Assembly: GCA_900553265.1 (NCBI GenBank)
Contig: USDD01000004.1
Location: 1-50,765, forward strand
DNA from: an uncultured Eubacteriales bacterium
Lineage (GTDB): Bacteria > Bacillota > Clostridia > Christensenellales > Aristaeellaceae
Direction: 5' to 3'
Length of the DNA stretch: 50,765 bases
In this document: one piece after another, positions 34,047 through 41,897 of the stretch
Numbering within the stretch: the first letter of the stretch is position 1
Layout: each line of letters opens with the position of its first letter
Position numbers and translations under genes: made by a program
Notes under the pieces: model-generated
What the model saw: the letters and a program-made list of their open reading frames with translations, nothing else
What the model was told of the DNA's origin: nothing
Database searches by the model: none

Positions 34047-34855
34047 GTCTCGTCCCTCCTCGATTCCGGCGCGTTCTGCCGGTTCAGGATGTACTCCCGG
34101 GGCGTCATGTGGTAGTGAGCCTTGAAGGCGGAATAGAACGTGTGGGTGTTGTTGAAGCCGGCGCTGACGGCGAGATCGACGATGGGCCGGTCGGAGGTCA
34201 TCATCAGCTCGCAGACGTTGCGGCAGCGCAGCAGATTCAGATACTGGGGCAGACTGTAGCCCACGGTGCTCTTGAACAGATGGGAAAAACGGCTGCGGCT
34301 GTAGCCGAAGCGGGCCGCCACCTGCTCCACGGTCAGCCGCTGGGTGAAGCTGTCGTTTAAGTAATTCAGAATGCTGCAGATCGCGTCGGCGTGGTCGCCG
34401 GAGGAAACGGGATCCATGGGAACGCGCCGGGTCAGCAGGCCCAGCAGCGCGTAGCTCAGGCCCTTTTGCAGAATCTCGTTGCCGTCCGCGTCCACCAGCA
34501 TGCGCATCAGGGTTTCCAGCGTGCGCGCCTCGTCATCGACGACGTTGCGGCGGAAGCGGTTGGAGGTCAGCAGCTTCTGAATGGACGGCACCACGCCCAG
34601 CGGGATGATGGCCACGATGGAGCAGCATTCCTCGGACGAATAGGCATGCACCGAATAGCAGTTGTTGGCCAGCAGCTGACCCGCATGCACACTGTGCGTC
34701 CGTCCGTCCACCACCGCGGTCAGCTCGCCCTCCAGCACATAGGAAAGCTCGATGCCCGCGTGAAAGTGGGGCAGGCAGTTGTCGTTTCGAGCGTACCACG
34801 CGCGGGGCTGCGTCATGCTGTCCCGCTCGGATTCATAAAAGCTGATGATCGCCAT
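34043..34855 (-). CDS. AraC-family transcriptional regulator
   Basis: 270 aa. The N-terminal cupin sensor (HFHAGIELSYVLEGELTAVVDGRTH) is followed by the double helix-turn-helix domain (about 170-265): LTVEQVAARFGYSRSRFSHLFKSTVGYS and PIVDLAVSAGFNNTHTFYSAFKAHYHMTPREY. GGAGG precedes the ATG at 34855. It lies 12 bp after the lipoprotein gene and overlaps the phosphorylase gene. Its ligand is unknown; a nucleoside or sugar is a reasonable guess from the context. Confidence 0.93.
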   Translation of the reverse strand: MAIISFYESERDSMTQPRAWYARNDNCLPHFHAGIELSYVLEGELTAVVDGRTHSVHAGQLLANNCYSVHAYSSEECCSIVAIIPLGVVPSIQKLLTSNRFRRNVVDDEARTLETLMRMLVDADGNEILQKGLSYALLGLLTRRVPMDPVSSGDHADAICSILNYLNDSFTQRLTVEQVAARFGYSRSRFSHLFKSTVGYSLPQYLNLLRCRNVCELMMTSDRPIVDLAVSAGFNNTHTFYSAFKAHYHMTPREYILNRQNAPESRRDET

Positions 34856-34867
34856 CAGAACCTCCCG

Positions 34868-35632
34868 TCACTGGGCCAGCGTCACGGAATCGCGAAGCTG
34901 CCGCATCATCGGCTCCATGGCGGCGTAGTCGTCGTAGGGCGCGCAGAAGTGGAACACGTAGACGTATTTGTCCACGTTGGTGCAGATCATGTAGCCCTTG
35001 ACCTCCACGTCGCCGGAATAGGCCAGATAGGTGATCTCGTAGGCCGGCTGGCCGAGGAAGGCCGCCGAGGAATTCAGGTCGCCGTATTCGAAGGTCTTGC
35101 TGTCGTACTGAGCGCGGACGGTCTCGGCGTATTCCTGAAACTGGGTCAGCAGTCTGGAGAACTTGGGCGCGTGGGCCAGACGCTTGCGGGTGACGGCCAT
35201 GCGCGCCGGAAAGTCATCGCCGGAAACCTCCTCGCGGAAGCAGGCGGTGTACTTGCCGGGCAGGTTCTTCCATCCGCTGGGATAGGCGCAGACGAAGCCG
35301 AAGGTGGAGTCGGTCAGCGCCGTGAGCGTGTAGGCGTAGGGCGCGGCGGTGGCCTGCGCCGCGGGAGCCTCGGTCGCCGCCTCGGCGGGCGTGTCCGTGC
35401 TTTCAGGCACGATGGATTCGTCGGGCACATCCGCCGCGGGTTCGGCCGTCGCGTCCACGGGCACGTCCATGACGTCGGGCATGAACGCGTCGACAAACTC
35501 GGTAGTCACGGTGGATTCGGGGACGGTGTTGAGGGGCGGCTGGTCGGCGGCGGTGTCCGAGCCGTTGGAGCATCCGGACAGCGTCGCCGCAATCAGCGTG
35601 CCCGCGATCAGCAGAGCCGCGATTTTCTTCAA
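34868..35632 (-). CDS. putative lipoprotein with PsbP-like domain
   Basis: 254 aa. A lipoprotein signal ends in the lipobox TLSGC (Cys about 21). A low-complexity Ala/Pro/Glu/Thr linker (about 25-97) follows, then a globular domain (about 100-250) beginning YAYTLTALTDSTFGFVCAYPSGWKNL and ending YVYVFHFCAPYDDYAAMEPMMRQLRDSV, a layout like PsbP/DUF1795 proteins. The start is TTG at 35632, after GGGAGGG. It is 20 bp from murC and 12 bp from the AraC gene, so it is part of the same leftward operon. The function is unknown. Confidence 0.75.
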   Translation of the reverse strand: MKKIAALLIAGTLIAATLSGCSNGSDTAADQPPLNTVPESTVTTEFVDAFMPDVMDVPVDATAEPAADVPDESIVPESTDTPAEAATEAPAAQATAAPYAYTLTALTDSTFGFVCAYPSGWKNLPGKYTACFREEVSGDDFPARMAVTRKRLAHAPKFSRLLTQFQEYAETVRAQYDSKTFEYGDLNSSAAFLGQPAYEITYLAYSGDVEVKGYMICTNVDKYVYVFHFCAPYDDYAAMEPMMRQLRDSVTLAQ

Positions 35633-35651
35633 GGGGGATCCCTCCCTGCGG

Positions 35652-37046
35652 TCAGTGGTTCGTGTCGCCGTGTTTGGCGATTTGCTCGTTGAGCAGGTCG
35701 ACGTCGCCGCAGCCGTGGCTGATCATCAGGTCGCCGGGCTGCCAGTGGGCGCGCAGATAGGCCTCCGCGTCGTCGAAGGTGGGGGTCAGCACCGCGTCGA
35801 TTCCCCGGGCGCGCAGCGGCTCGATGAGCATTTCCGAGGAGATGTCGCCCGGGTCGCTCTCGCGGGCGGCACAGATGTCGGTAATCAGCAGCCGGTCCAC
35901 GCCGTCGAAGGTCGTAAGGAAGGCGTTGAACAGCGTCTTGGTGCGGGAATAGGTGTGGGGCTGCCAGACCGACCACAGGGTTCGATGTTCCTGCATGCCG
36001 GCGATCTGGATGGCGTTTTTGATTTCGGCGGGATTGTGGCCGTAGTCGGTGTAGCAGCGCACGCCGTCGGTCACGCTGGTCAGCTCAAAGCGCCGGTGCG
36101 CGCCCACGAAATGCTCCAGCGCGTCGGCCACCGCCGCCATGTCCAGCCCACGCACATGGGCGGCGGCCACTACGGCCAGCGAATCCAGCAGGTTGGCCTG
36201 ACTGGACACGCCTACGTGGAAGCGCCCGAGGTTCTCTCCGTTGAGCACCGCGTCGTAGGAGCCGCGTCCGCGCTCGTCGTAGGTCACGTTCACCGCGCGC
36301 AGCATGTTGTGCTCGCCCAGACCGTAGGTCAGCGACCGGCAGCGGGCGTTTTCGCAGACGCGGCGGGCGCGGGGGTCGTCGCCCCATGCGATGCACCAGC
36401 CGTCCTCGGGCACCAGCGCCACGTATTCGGCAAAGGTCTGCTCGATGTGGTCGAGATCGCGGAAGTAGTCCAGATGGTCCTCGTCTATGTTCAGCACGAT
36501 GGCCACCGTGGGGTGGAAGTGCAGAAAGCTGCCGTGGAATTCGCAGGCCTCGACGATGAAATCGCCGCTGTCGCCGCGCCGGGTGGAGCCGCCGATGAAG
36601 TCCAGCTCGCCGCCGATGTGGATGGTCGGGTTCACGCCGGCCTGCAGAAAGGCCTGCGCGAGCATGGAGGTGGTGGTGGTCTTGCCGTGGGTGCCCGACA
36701 CGCCGATGGCGAAGGGCGCGCCCTCCATCAGCTGGCCGATCAGGTCGCAGCGCTCAATCTGGGGAATGCCCAGCCGCGCAGCCTCGGCGCGCTCGGGGTT
36801 CTCGGGCGCGATGGCCGCGTTATAGACGATCACATCCGCGCCATGCACGTTTTCGGGCAGATGGCCGATGTGAATTTCGATGCCCCTGGCGGCCAGCGCG
36901 TCGGTCTTATGGGAGCGGGTGCGGTCGGAGCCGCTGACGGTATAGCCCTCGTCGGCCAGCAGTCCCGCCAGACCGGACATGGAGCTTCCGCCCACGCCGA
37001 TGAAATGGACGCGGCCGCCGCGGTAGGATTTGATGTTTGTGGGCAT
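35652..37046 (-). CDS. murC: UDP-N-acetylmuramate--L-alanine ligase
   Basis: 464 aa. It adds L-Ala to UDP-MurNAc using ATP. Visible motifs: the N-terminal Rossmann loop VHFIGVGGSSMSGLAGLL, the ATP loop GVSGTHGKTTTTSMLAQAF, the metal region LNIDEDHLDYF, and the C-terminal YTDYGHNPAEIKNAI. ATG 37046 has GGAGG seven bases upstream; an earlier in-frame start is less good. It has its own consensus promoter and is divergent from purR. It heads a leftward operon with the lipoprotein, AraC, phosphorylase and FliB-like genes, an unusual set of companions. Confidence 0.97.
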   Translation of the reverse strand: MPTNIKSYRGGRVHFIGVGGSSMSGLAGLLADEGYTVSGSDRTRSHKTDALAARGIEIHIGHLPENVHGADVIVYNAAIAPENPERAEAARLGIPQIERCDLIGQLMEGAPFAIGVSGTHGKTTTTSMLAQAFLQAGVNPTIHIGGELDFIGGSTRRGDSGDFIVEACEFHGSFLHFHPTVAIVLNIDEDHLDYFRDLDHIEQTFAEYVALVPEDGWCIAWGDDPRARRVCENARCRSLTYGLGEHNMLRAVNVTYDERGRGSYDAVLNGENLGRFHVGVSSQANLLDSLAVVAAAHVRGLDMAAVADALEHFVGAHRRFELTSVTDGVRCYTDYGHNPAEIKNAIQIAGMQEHRTLWSVWQPHTYSRTKTLFNAFLTTFDGVDRLLITDICAARESDPGDISSEMLIEPLRARGIDAVLTPTFDDAEAYLRAHWQPGDLMISHGCGDVDLLNEQIAKHGDTNH

Positions 37047-37091
37047 GAAAATGCCTCCTTCCAAAGAGAAAACCATGCTTCCAGCCCATAT

Positions 37092-37120
37092 ATTATAATG
37101 GAAAATCCAAAATCCTGCAA
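37092..37120 (-). promoter_or_regulatory. promoter of murC
   Basis: On the minus strand: TTGCAG (37120-37115), 17-bp spacer, TATAAT (37097-37092), 45 bp before the murC start. Confidence 0.75.
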
Positions 37121-37191
37121 GTGTCGTCGCCGTTGAGGGGACAGATTCAGGTTAAATGTTCGTTTTTCCGGGATAATTTGCTCCAAATCCG

Positions 37192-37220
37192 CTGCAAAGT
37201 TCACAATTCCGAATTATAAT
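37192..37220 (+). promoter_or_regulatory. probable promoter of purR
   Basis: TATAAT at 37215-37220 with a poor -35 match (CTGCAA, 37192-37197) at 17 bp. The surrounding sequence carries CCGAA (37209-37213), TTCGG (37240-37244) and TTCG with a T-rich tail (37159-37167), which resemble PurBox half-sites. Confidence 0.45.
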
Positions 37221-37259
37221 AGACGACAGCAATAAAACATTCGGAATCAGGAGGACACG

Positions 37260-38081
37260 ATGGATAAGATCAAGCGGAATGAACGGCTGGGAGCCATGAC
37301 GAGAATTCTCACCGACGCGCCCAACCGCATCCATACCCTCGGCGAGTTCTGCGAGATGTTCGGCGCGGCGAAGTCCACCATCAGCGAGGACATCGATCTG
37401 GTCAGCGAGTCCTTCGAGCGGTTCGATCTGGGCAAAATCGAGACGGTTGCCGGCGCGGCGGGCGGCGTGCGCTATCGCGCCATTCCCAGCCCCGAGCGCG
37501 CGCGCCGGGTGCTGACGGAGCTGGCCGAGCGGCTGGCTCAGCCGGGACGCATGCTGCCCGGCGGATTCCTCTACACGTCGGACGTGACGGCGGAGTCGGT
37601 CACGGCGCAGGCCATGGGCGAGATTCTGGCCGCGCAGTATTACGATCGCCAGCCTCACTTTGTGCTGACCATGGAGACCAAGGGCATTCCCATCGCGCTG
37701 ATGACGGCGCGGATGCTGGACGTGCCGCTGGTCATTGCCCGCCGCGACAGCCGCGCCTACGAGGGCTCGGCGGTGAAAATCAACTACATCGCCGGCGGCG
37801 GCAACGAGCGCATCGAGACCATGGCGCTGGCGCGCCGCGCCGTCGCGCCCGGGCAGCGCGCGCTCATCATCGACGACTTCATGAAGGGCGGCGGAACGCT
37901 GCAGGGCATGGTCGACATGATGAAGGAATTTCAGGCCGAGGTCGTGGGCGTGGGCGTGATGATCGCCACGTCGGAGCCGCAGGTCAAGCGCGTGGAGGGC
38001 GCGCGGTCGCTGCTGGTGCTGGAGGGCTTCGAGCCGGACACCGGCCGGGCCATCATCCATCCCTCCAAGGCGTATCTGTAA
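37260..38081 (+). CDS. purR: PurR purine operon repressor (Firmicutes type)
   Basis: 273 aa. An N-terminal winged helix (MDKIKRNERLGAMTRILTDAPNRIHTLGEFCEMF, STISEDIDLVSESF) is joined to a phosphoribosyltransferase-like domain whose PRPP loop is ALIIDDFMKGGGTLQG. This is the Bacillus PurR architecture, which senses PRPP and has no transferase activity. GGAGG precedes the ATG. It is divergent from murC across 213 bp and has PurBox-like half-sites upstream, which could allow autoregulation. It ends with a strong terminator. Confidence 0.95.
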   Translation: MDKIKRNERLGAMTRILTDAPNRIHTLGEFCEMFGAAKSTISEDIDLVSESFERFDLGKIETVAGAAGGVRYRAIPSPERARRVLTELAERLAQPGRMLPGGFLYTSDVTAESVTAQAMGEILAAQYYDRQPHFVLTMETKGIPIALMTARMLDVPLVIARRDSRAYEGSAVKINYIAGGGNERIETMALARRAVAPGQRALIIDDFMKGGGTLQGMVDMMKEFQAEVVGVGVMIATSEPQVKRVEGARSLLVLEGFEPDTGRAIIHPSKAYL

Positions 38082-38089
38082 ATAGAAAA

Positions 38090-38124
38090 GCGGAGACGGC
38101 GAGAAAAAACGCCGTCTCCGTTTT
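38090..38124. terminator. terminator between purR and the ParB-like gene
   Basis: CGGAGACGGCG and CGCCGTCTCCG form an 11-bp stem around an A-rich loop, followed by TTTT. It lies between convergent genes and the minus strand also has a T-rich exit. Confidence 0.85.
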
Positions 38125-38129
38125 GGCAT

Positions 38130-38927
38130 TCAGGAACGCTCGTCTCCCGTCCGGATGGTGACGATCACGTCCACGCAGCCCTCCCGCTCCTCCACGCGGC
38201 TGTCGGCGCGCACGCCGATGCGGTTCAGCTCGCGCACGGTGTCCAGCACGGCGTTGATGACGATGCGGTTGTCGCGCACCACGCGGCTGACGCTGGGCTG
38301 AGGCCGGGCCTCCCGGCGCAGCTGCTCGATGCGCTTTTCCAGCTGCTGCACGCTCATGGCGCGGTCGGCGGCCTCGCGGGTCAGCGCCAGCTGCGTCTCC
38401 TCGTCATTCAGGCGCAGCAGCGCCCGGGCGTGGCGCTCGGTCAGGCTCGTCTGGCGCAGCAGCCGGCGCACCGACTCGGGCAGCTTCAGAAGCCGCAGCC
38501 GGTTGGCCAGCGCCGACGGGCTGACGGACAGTGACTGGGCCAGCGCCTCCTGGGTGACGGACTGCTCGTCCAGAATGCGCCGGAAGGCCTCGGCCTCGTC
38601 CAGATAGTGCAGGTTCTCCCTTTGGAGGTTCTCGATCAGCGCCAGCAGCGCGCAGTCCCGGTCATAGGCGCTGAGCACCACCGCGTCGGCGCGCTCGCGC
38701 CCCAGACGCTTCAGCGCCCGCAGCCGCCGCTCGCCCGCCACCAGCTCATATTGCTCCGCACCCACACGCCGAACCAGCAGCGGCGTGAGCAGCCCGTGGC
38801 GGCGGATGGACTCGGCCAGCGTGTCGATGGACGCGTCCGAAAAGGCGCGCCGGGGCTGATAGGGGCTGGGCGAAATGCGGTCGATGGGCAGGGGAACGAT
38901 GGCGCGGCCTGCGGCATGGAGCTTCAA
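38130..38927 (-). CDS. ParB/Noc-family DNA-binding protein
   Basis: 265 aa. The N-terminal ParB CTPase region has IDRISPSPYQPRRAFSDASIDTLAESIRRHGLLTPLLVR, then VAGERRLRALKRLG and the ENLQRENLHYLDEAEAFRRIL signature. The central helix-turn-helix is TQEALAQSLSVSPSALANRLRLLKLP. The chosen start is TTG at 38927, nine bases after GGGGAGG; a GTG 33 bases upstream has no site. No parA partner is adjacent, unlike typical chromosomal parAB, so Noc-like nucleoid occlusion or another role is possible. The specific subfamily is uncertain. Confidence 0.88.
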   Translation of the reverse strand: MKLHAAGRAIVPLPIDRISPSPYQPRRAFSDASIDTLAESIRRHGLLTPLLVRRVGAEQYELVAGERRLRALKRLGRERADAVVLSAYDRDCALLALIENLQRENLHYLDEAEAFRRILDEQSVTQEALAQSLSVSPSALANRLRLLKLPESVRRLLRQTSLTERHARALLRLNDEETQLALTREAADRAMSVQQLEKRIEQLRREARPQPSVSRVVRDNRIVINAVLDTVRELNRIGVRADSRVEEREGCVDVIVTIRTGDERS

Positions 38928-39023
38928 TCGATCCGACCTCCCCGTTGACAAATCCAACACTTATGGCAACACCACACAATTCGGCGGCGCGTCGGGCTCT
39001 GTCTTTTCCGCCATCTGCGGCAT

Positions 39024-39065
39024 GCAGATTCCTCGATTTACCTCCAGTAAACCTTCGAAATCTGC
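39024..39065. repeat. nested inverted repeat upstream of the ParB-like gene
   Basis: Three stems are nested over 42 bp: GCAGATT/AATCTGC (39024-39030, 39059-39065), TCGA/TCGA, and TTTAC/GTAAA around a five-base loop. No T tract follows, so it is not an obvious terminator. The rest of the 256-bp gap 38928-39183 holds a TTCCGGAA palindrome (39141-39148) and no gene. Confidence 0.6.
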
Positions 39066-39183
39066 ATTTGCATCTGACGAAAAATCCATTCGCCGGCCAA
39101 CCGCCTCATTTGTGCGGTGTTACCTTATATATTCTGAAATTCCGGAAATATCCGGCGCGGCGGGAAATTCTGCCCGGCGGCGT

Positions 39184-40506
39184 TCAGACGCGGAGCGGCC
39201 GGGCCTTCATGAACCACAGCCCGGCCAGATCGGCGAGAACCCAGCCGATGGGAATGGACAGCCAGATTCCCGTTTCACCCCAGAGCGCGGACAGCAGATA
39301 GGCCAGCAGCACGCGTGTGCCCAGCGAAATCGCCGTCAGCACTACCGAAACGCCCGGGCGCTGGACGGCGCGGAAATAGCCGTAGAACAGAAACAGGCAG
39401 CCGATTCCGGCGTAGAGCGCGCCCTCGATGCGCAGATAGCGCACGCCCGCCGTGACGACGGCAGTTTCGCCCGGATCCACGAACAGGCGCATCAGCGGCG
39501 CGGCGAGGGCGCACACGGCGATGGACAGCGCCGCGCCGAAGCCCGCGCTGAGCAGGAACGCCCGCCGCGTGCCCTCGCGGATGCGATCTGTGCGCTTCGC
39601 GCCGAAATTCTGGGCGGCGAAGGTGGAATAGGCGTTGCCGAAATCCTGCACGGGCAGATAGGCGAAGGTGTCGATCTTCACCGCGGCGGCAAAGGCCGCC
39701 ATGACCGTCGCGCCGAAGCTGTTGACCAGGCCCTGCACCATCAGAATGCCGAAGTTCATCACCGATTGCTGTGCGCAGGTCAGAGACGACAGGCGGAAGA
39801 TTTCGCCGAGAATGCTCCGGTTCAGATGAAGCTCCGAACGTTTCGGAAGCAGGATTTTGCATTTCGCAAGGACATAGACGAGCATGCCCGCGGCGCTGAC
39901 GTACTGAGCGATCACCGTGGCCCACGCCGCCCCGGCGATTTCCCAGCCGAGCACCGGCACGAACAGCAGATCCAGACCCACGTTCAGCAGCGCGGACACG
40001 CCCAGAAACACGAGGGGCGCCGCGGAATTGCCCAGCGCGCGCAGCAGGCAGGCGAGATAATTGTAGACGGACGTGGCGACCAGCCCGGCAAAGACGACGA
40101 GGAGGTATTCCCGCATGCCGCCCCAGACCGCCGCCGGCACGCGCAGAAAGTGCAGAATCGGGTTCAGAAAGGCGTACACCGCGGCGTTCAGAGCCAGCGT
40201 CAGCAGCAGAATCAGCCCGAAGGCGTGGGCGATGGCGCTGCGCAGCGAGGCCTCGTCGCCCCGGCCGCGATAGATGGAAAACAGCGCGCCGGAGCCCATG
40301 GACAGCCCCAGCAGAATGGAGGTCAGAAAGGTCATCAGCGTGTAGGCCGAGCCCACCGCCGCCAGCGCGTCGGTTCCCAGCGCGCGGCCCACGATGAGCG
40401 TGTCGGCGATGTTGTAGAACTGCTGAAGGAGATTTCCCGCCATCATCGGCAGGGCAAAGAGAACCAGCGAGCGCGCAATCGGCCCGCGCGTCAGGTCGCG
40501 ATACAT
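39184..40506 (-). CDS. MATE-family efflux transporter (second copy)
   Basis: 440 aa with about 12 membrane spans. It begins MYRDLTRGPIARSLVLFALPMMAGNLLQQFYNIADTLIVGR, the standard N-terminus of the NorM/DinF-like branch, and repeats the pattern in the second half (SVMNFGILMVQGLVNSFG). It is only distantly similar to the MATE protein at 21388-22812. The ATG at 40506 has GGGAGG upstream. It is divergent from an Lrp-family regulator, with the two -35 boxes facing each other, which suggests the regulator controls it. Confidence 0.92.
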   Translation of the reverse strand: MYRDLTRGPIARSLVLFALPMMAGNLLQQFYNIADTLIVGRALGTDALAAVGSAYTLMTFLTSILLGLSMGSGALFSIYRGRGDEASLRSAIAHAFGLILLLTLALNAAVYAFLNPILHFLRVPAAVWGGMREYLLVVFAGLVATSVYNYLACLLRALGNSAAPLVFLGVSALLNVGLDLLFVPVLGWEIAGAAWATVIAQYVSAAGMLVYVLAKCKILLPKRSELHLNRSILGEIFRLSSLTCAQQSVMNFGILMVQGLVNSFGATVMAAFAAAVKIDTFAYLPVQDFGNAYSTFAAQNFGAKRTDRIREGTRRAFLLSAGFGAALSIAVCALAAPLMRLFVDPGETAVVTAGVRYLRIEGALYAGIGCLFLFYGYFRAVQRPGVSVVLTAISLGTRVLLAYLLSALWGETGIWLSIPIGWVLADLAGLWFMKARPLRV

Positions 40507-40540
40507 GTTTTTTCCTCCCGGAAAGCGATTGTCCACGGAA

Positions 40541-40569
40541 ATTATAGCATGGATTATTGCAAAACGCAA
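40541..40569 (-). promoter_or_regulatory. promoter of the second MATE gene
   Basis: On the minus strand: TTGCGT (40569-40564), 17-bp spacer, TATAAT (40546-40541). The -35 box lies in the palindrome TTGC-AAAAC-GCAA (about 40557-40569). Confidence 0.75.
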
Positions 40570-40584
40570 GATATAGCTTTCGTA

Positions 40585-40613
40585 TTGAAAATAACGGTCG
40601 AAAATGCTATAAT
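40585..40613 (+). promoter_or_regulatory. promoter of the Lrp-family gene
   Basis: TTGAAA (40585-40590), 17-bp spacer, TATAAT (40608-40613), 21 bp before the ATG. It is 15 bp from the -35 of the divergent MATE promoter. Confidence 0.8.
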
Positions 40614-40634
40614 AACGCAAAAGGGGGCGTGAGC

Positions 40635-41093
40635 ATGGTTTTGAACGGACTGGACGCGCTGGATCGCAGACTGGTGGATCTGCTGACGCAGAACGCGCGC
40701 TACACCTATTCGGAGTTGGGGGAAAGGCTCGGCCTGTCGCGCGTGGCGGTGAAGAACCGCATGGACGCGCTGGAGCAGCGCGGCGTGATCGAGGGCTACA
40801 CGGTCATCGTGAACCCGCAGCGGCTGGGCAGCGCGGTTTCCTGCTATTACGAGATCGAGACGCGGCCCGAGGCGCTTTCGGAGGTCGTTCGCCGGCTGGA
40901 CGAATGCCCGACGGTGACGCAGATCTACCGCGTGACCGGCGCGTGCCGGCTGCATGTGCACGCCGTCGCCGCCGATCAGGAGGCGCTGGAGGCGCTGATG
41001 CGCGATGTGCTCGACCCGCTGCCGGGCGTGGTGTCCATTCGAACCAACGTGATTCTCTCCCGGGTCAAGGATGTGAAGGGGCTGCGGCTGTAA
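40635..41093 (+). CDS. Lrp/AsnC-family transcriptional regulator
   Basis: 152 aa. The N-terminal helix-turn-helix is LDALDRRLVDLLTQNARYTYSELGERLGLSRVAVKNRMDALEQRGVIEGYTVIVNPQRLG. The C-terminal RAM/AsnC domain holds the ligand-binding fold (VTQIYRVTGACRLHVHAVAADQEALEALM). AAGGGGG lies before the ATG at 40635. The short leader, about 20 bases, and the facing divergent promoter suggest coordinated control of itself and the MATE exporter, perhaps by an amino acid. It ends 68 bp before the tcdA start. Confidence 0.93.
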   Translation: MVLNGLDALDRRLVDLLTQNARYTYSELGERLGLSRVAVKNRMDALEQRGVIEGYTVIVNPQRLGSAVSCYYEIETRPEALSEVVRRLDECPTVTQIYRVTGACRLHVHAVAADQEALEALMRDVLDPLPGVVSIRTNVILSRVKDVKGLRL

Positions 41094-41105
41094 AGTTGCC
41101 CGCCC

Positions 41106-41134
41106 TTGATTTTGCCGCGCCTTTCGGATATAAT
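41106..41134 (+). promoter_or_regulatory. promoter of the tcdA-murI-radical SAM operon
   Basis: TTGATT (41106-41111), 17-bp spacer, TATAAT (41129-41134), 27 bp before the tcdA start. Confidence 0.8.
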
Positions 41135-41161
41135 AAATCAGAAAGCGGAGGAGGAATGCGC

Positions 41162-41884
41162 ATGAAGGACCAGTTTTCGCGGACGGCGCTGCTGATGGGG
41201 AGCGATGCGGTGGATCGCCTTGGAAGCTGCCGCGCGGCGCTGTTCGGCGTGGGCGGCGTGGGCGGCTTTGCCGCCGAGGCGATGGTGCGCGCGGGACTGG
41301 GCGGAATCGACCTGTTCGACGACGATGTGGTCTGCGCAAGCAATCTGAATCGCCAGATCGTGGCGCTGCACTCCACGCTGGGCCGCCCCAAGGTCGAGGT
41401 CATGCGCGAGCGGCTGCTGGACATCAATCCCGACGTGGACGCGGCGGCTCGGCGAATGTTTTATATGCCCGAGCGCGCGGGCGAGATCGAGTGGGAGCGC
41501 TATGATTACATCGTCGACTGCATCGATACCGTGACGGCCAAGCTCGACCTGATCGTGCAGGCCGTGCGGCGCGGAATTCCCATCATCAGCGCCATGGGCG
41601 CGGGCAACAAGCTCGATCCCACGGCCTTCGAGGTGGCCGATATTTCCAGAACCTCCGTCTGTCCGCTGGCGCGGGTGATGCGTCAGGAGCTGCGCAAACG
41701 CGGCGTGGAGCATCTGAAGGTGGTCTATTCCCGCGAACCGGCGCGCGTGCCGCGGCAGGAGGAGAGCGCCGAAGCGCCTCAGGCGGGCCGGCGCTCCACG
41801 CCCGGCAGCGTGTCCTTCTGTCCATCGGTGGCGGGACTGATTCTCGCCGGCGAAGTGGTGAAGGATCTCTCAGGCGTGCGCTGA
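41162..41884 (+). CDS. tcdA: tRNA threonylcarbamoyladenosine dehydratase
   Basis: 240 aa, E1/ThiF-like fold. The adenylylation loop is RAALFGVGGVGGFAAEAMVRAGLGGIDLFDDDVVCASNLNRQI, followed by YDYIVDCIDTVTAKLDLI and SAMGAGNKLDPTAFEVADISRTSVCPLARVMRQELRKRG, which is typical of TcdA (CsdL/YgdL). The enzyme cyclises t6A37 of tRNA to ct6A with ATP. ATG 41162 is favoured over ATG 41156 because GGAGGA is then seven bases away. It begins an operon with murI and a radical SAM gene. Confidence 0.93.
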   Translation: MKDQFSRTALLMGSDAVDRLGSCRAALFGVGGVGGFAAEAMVRAGLGGIDLFDDDVVCASNLNRQIVALHSTLGRPKVEVMRERLLDINPDVDAAARRMFYMPERAGEIEWERYDYIVDCIDTVTAKLDLIVQAVRRGIPIISAMGAGNKLDPTAFEVADISRTSVCPLARVMRQELRKRGVEHLKVVYSREPARVPRQEESAEAPQAGRRSTPGSVSFCPSVAGLILAGEVVKDLSGVR

Positions 41885-41897
41885 GCGAGGTGAGTTC

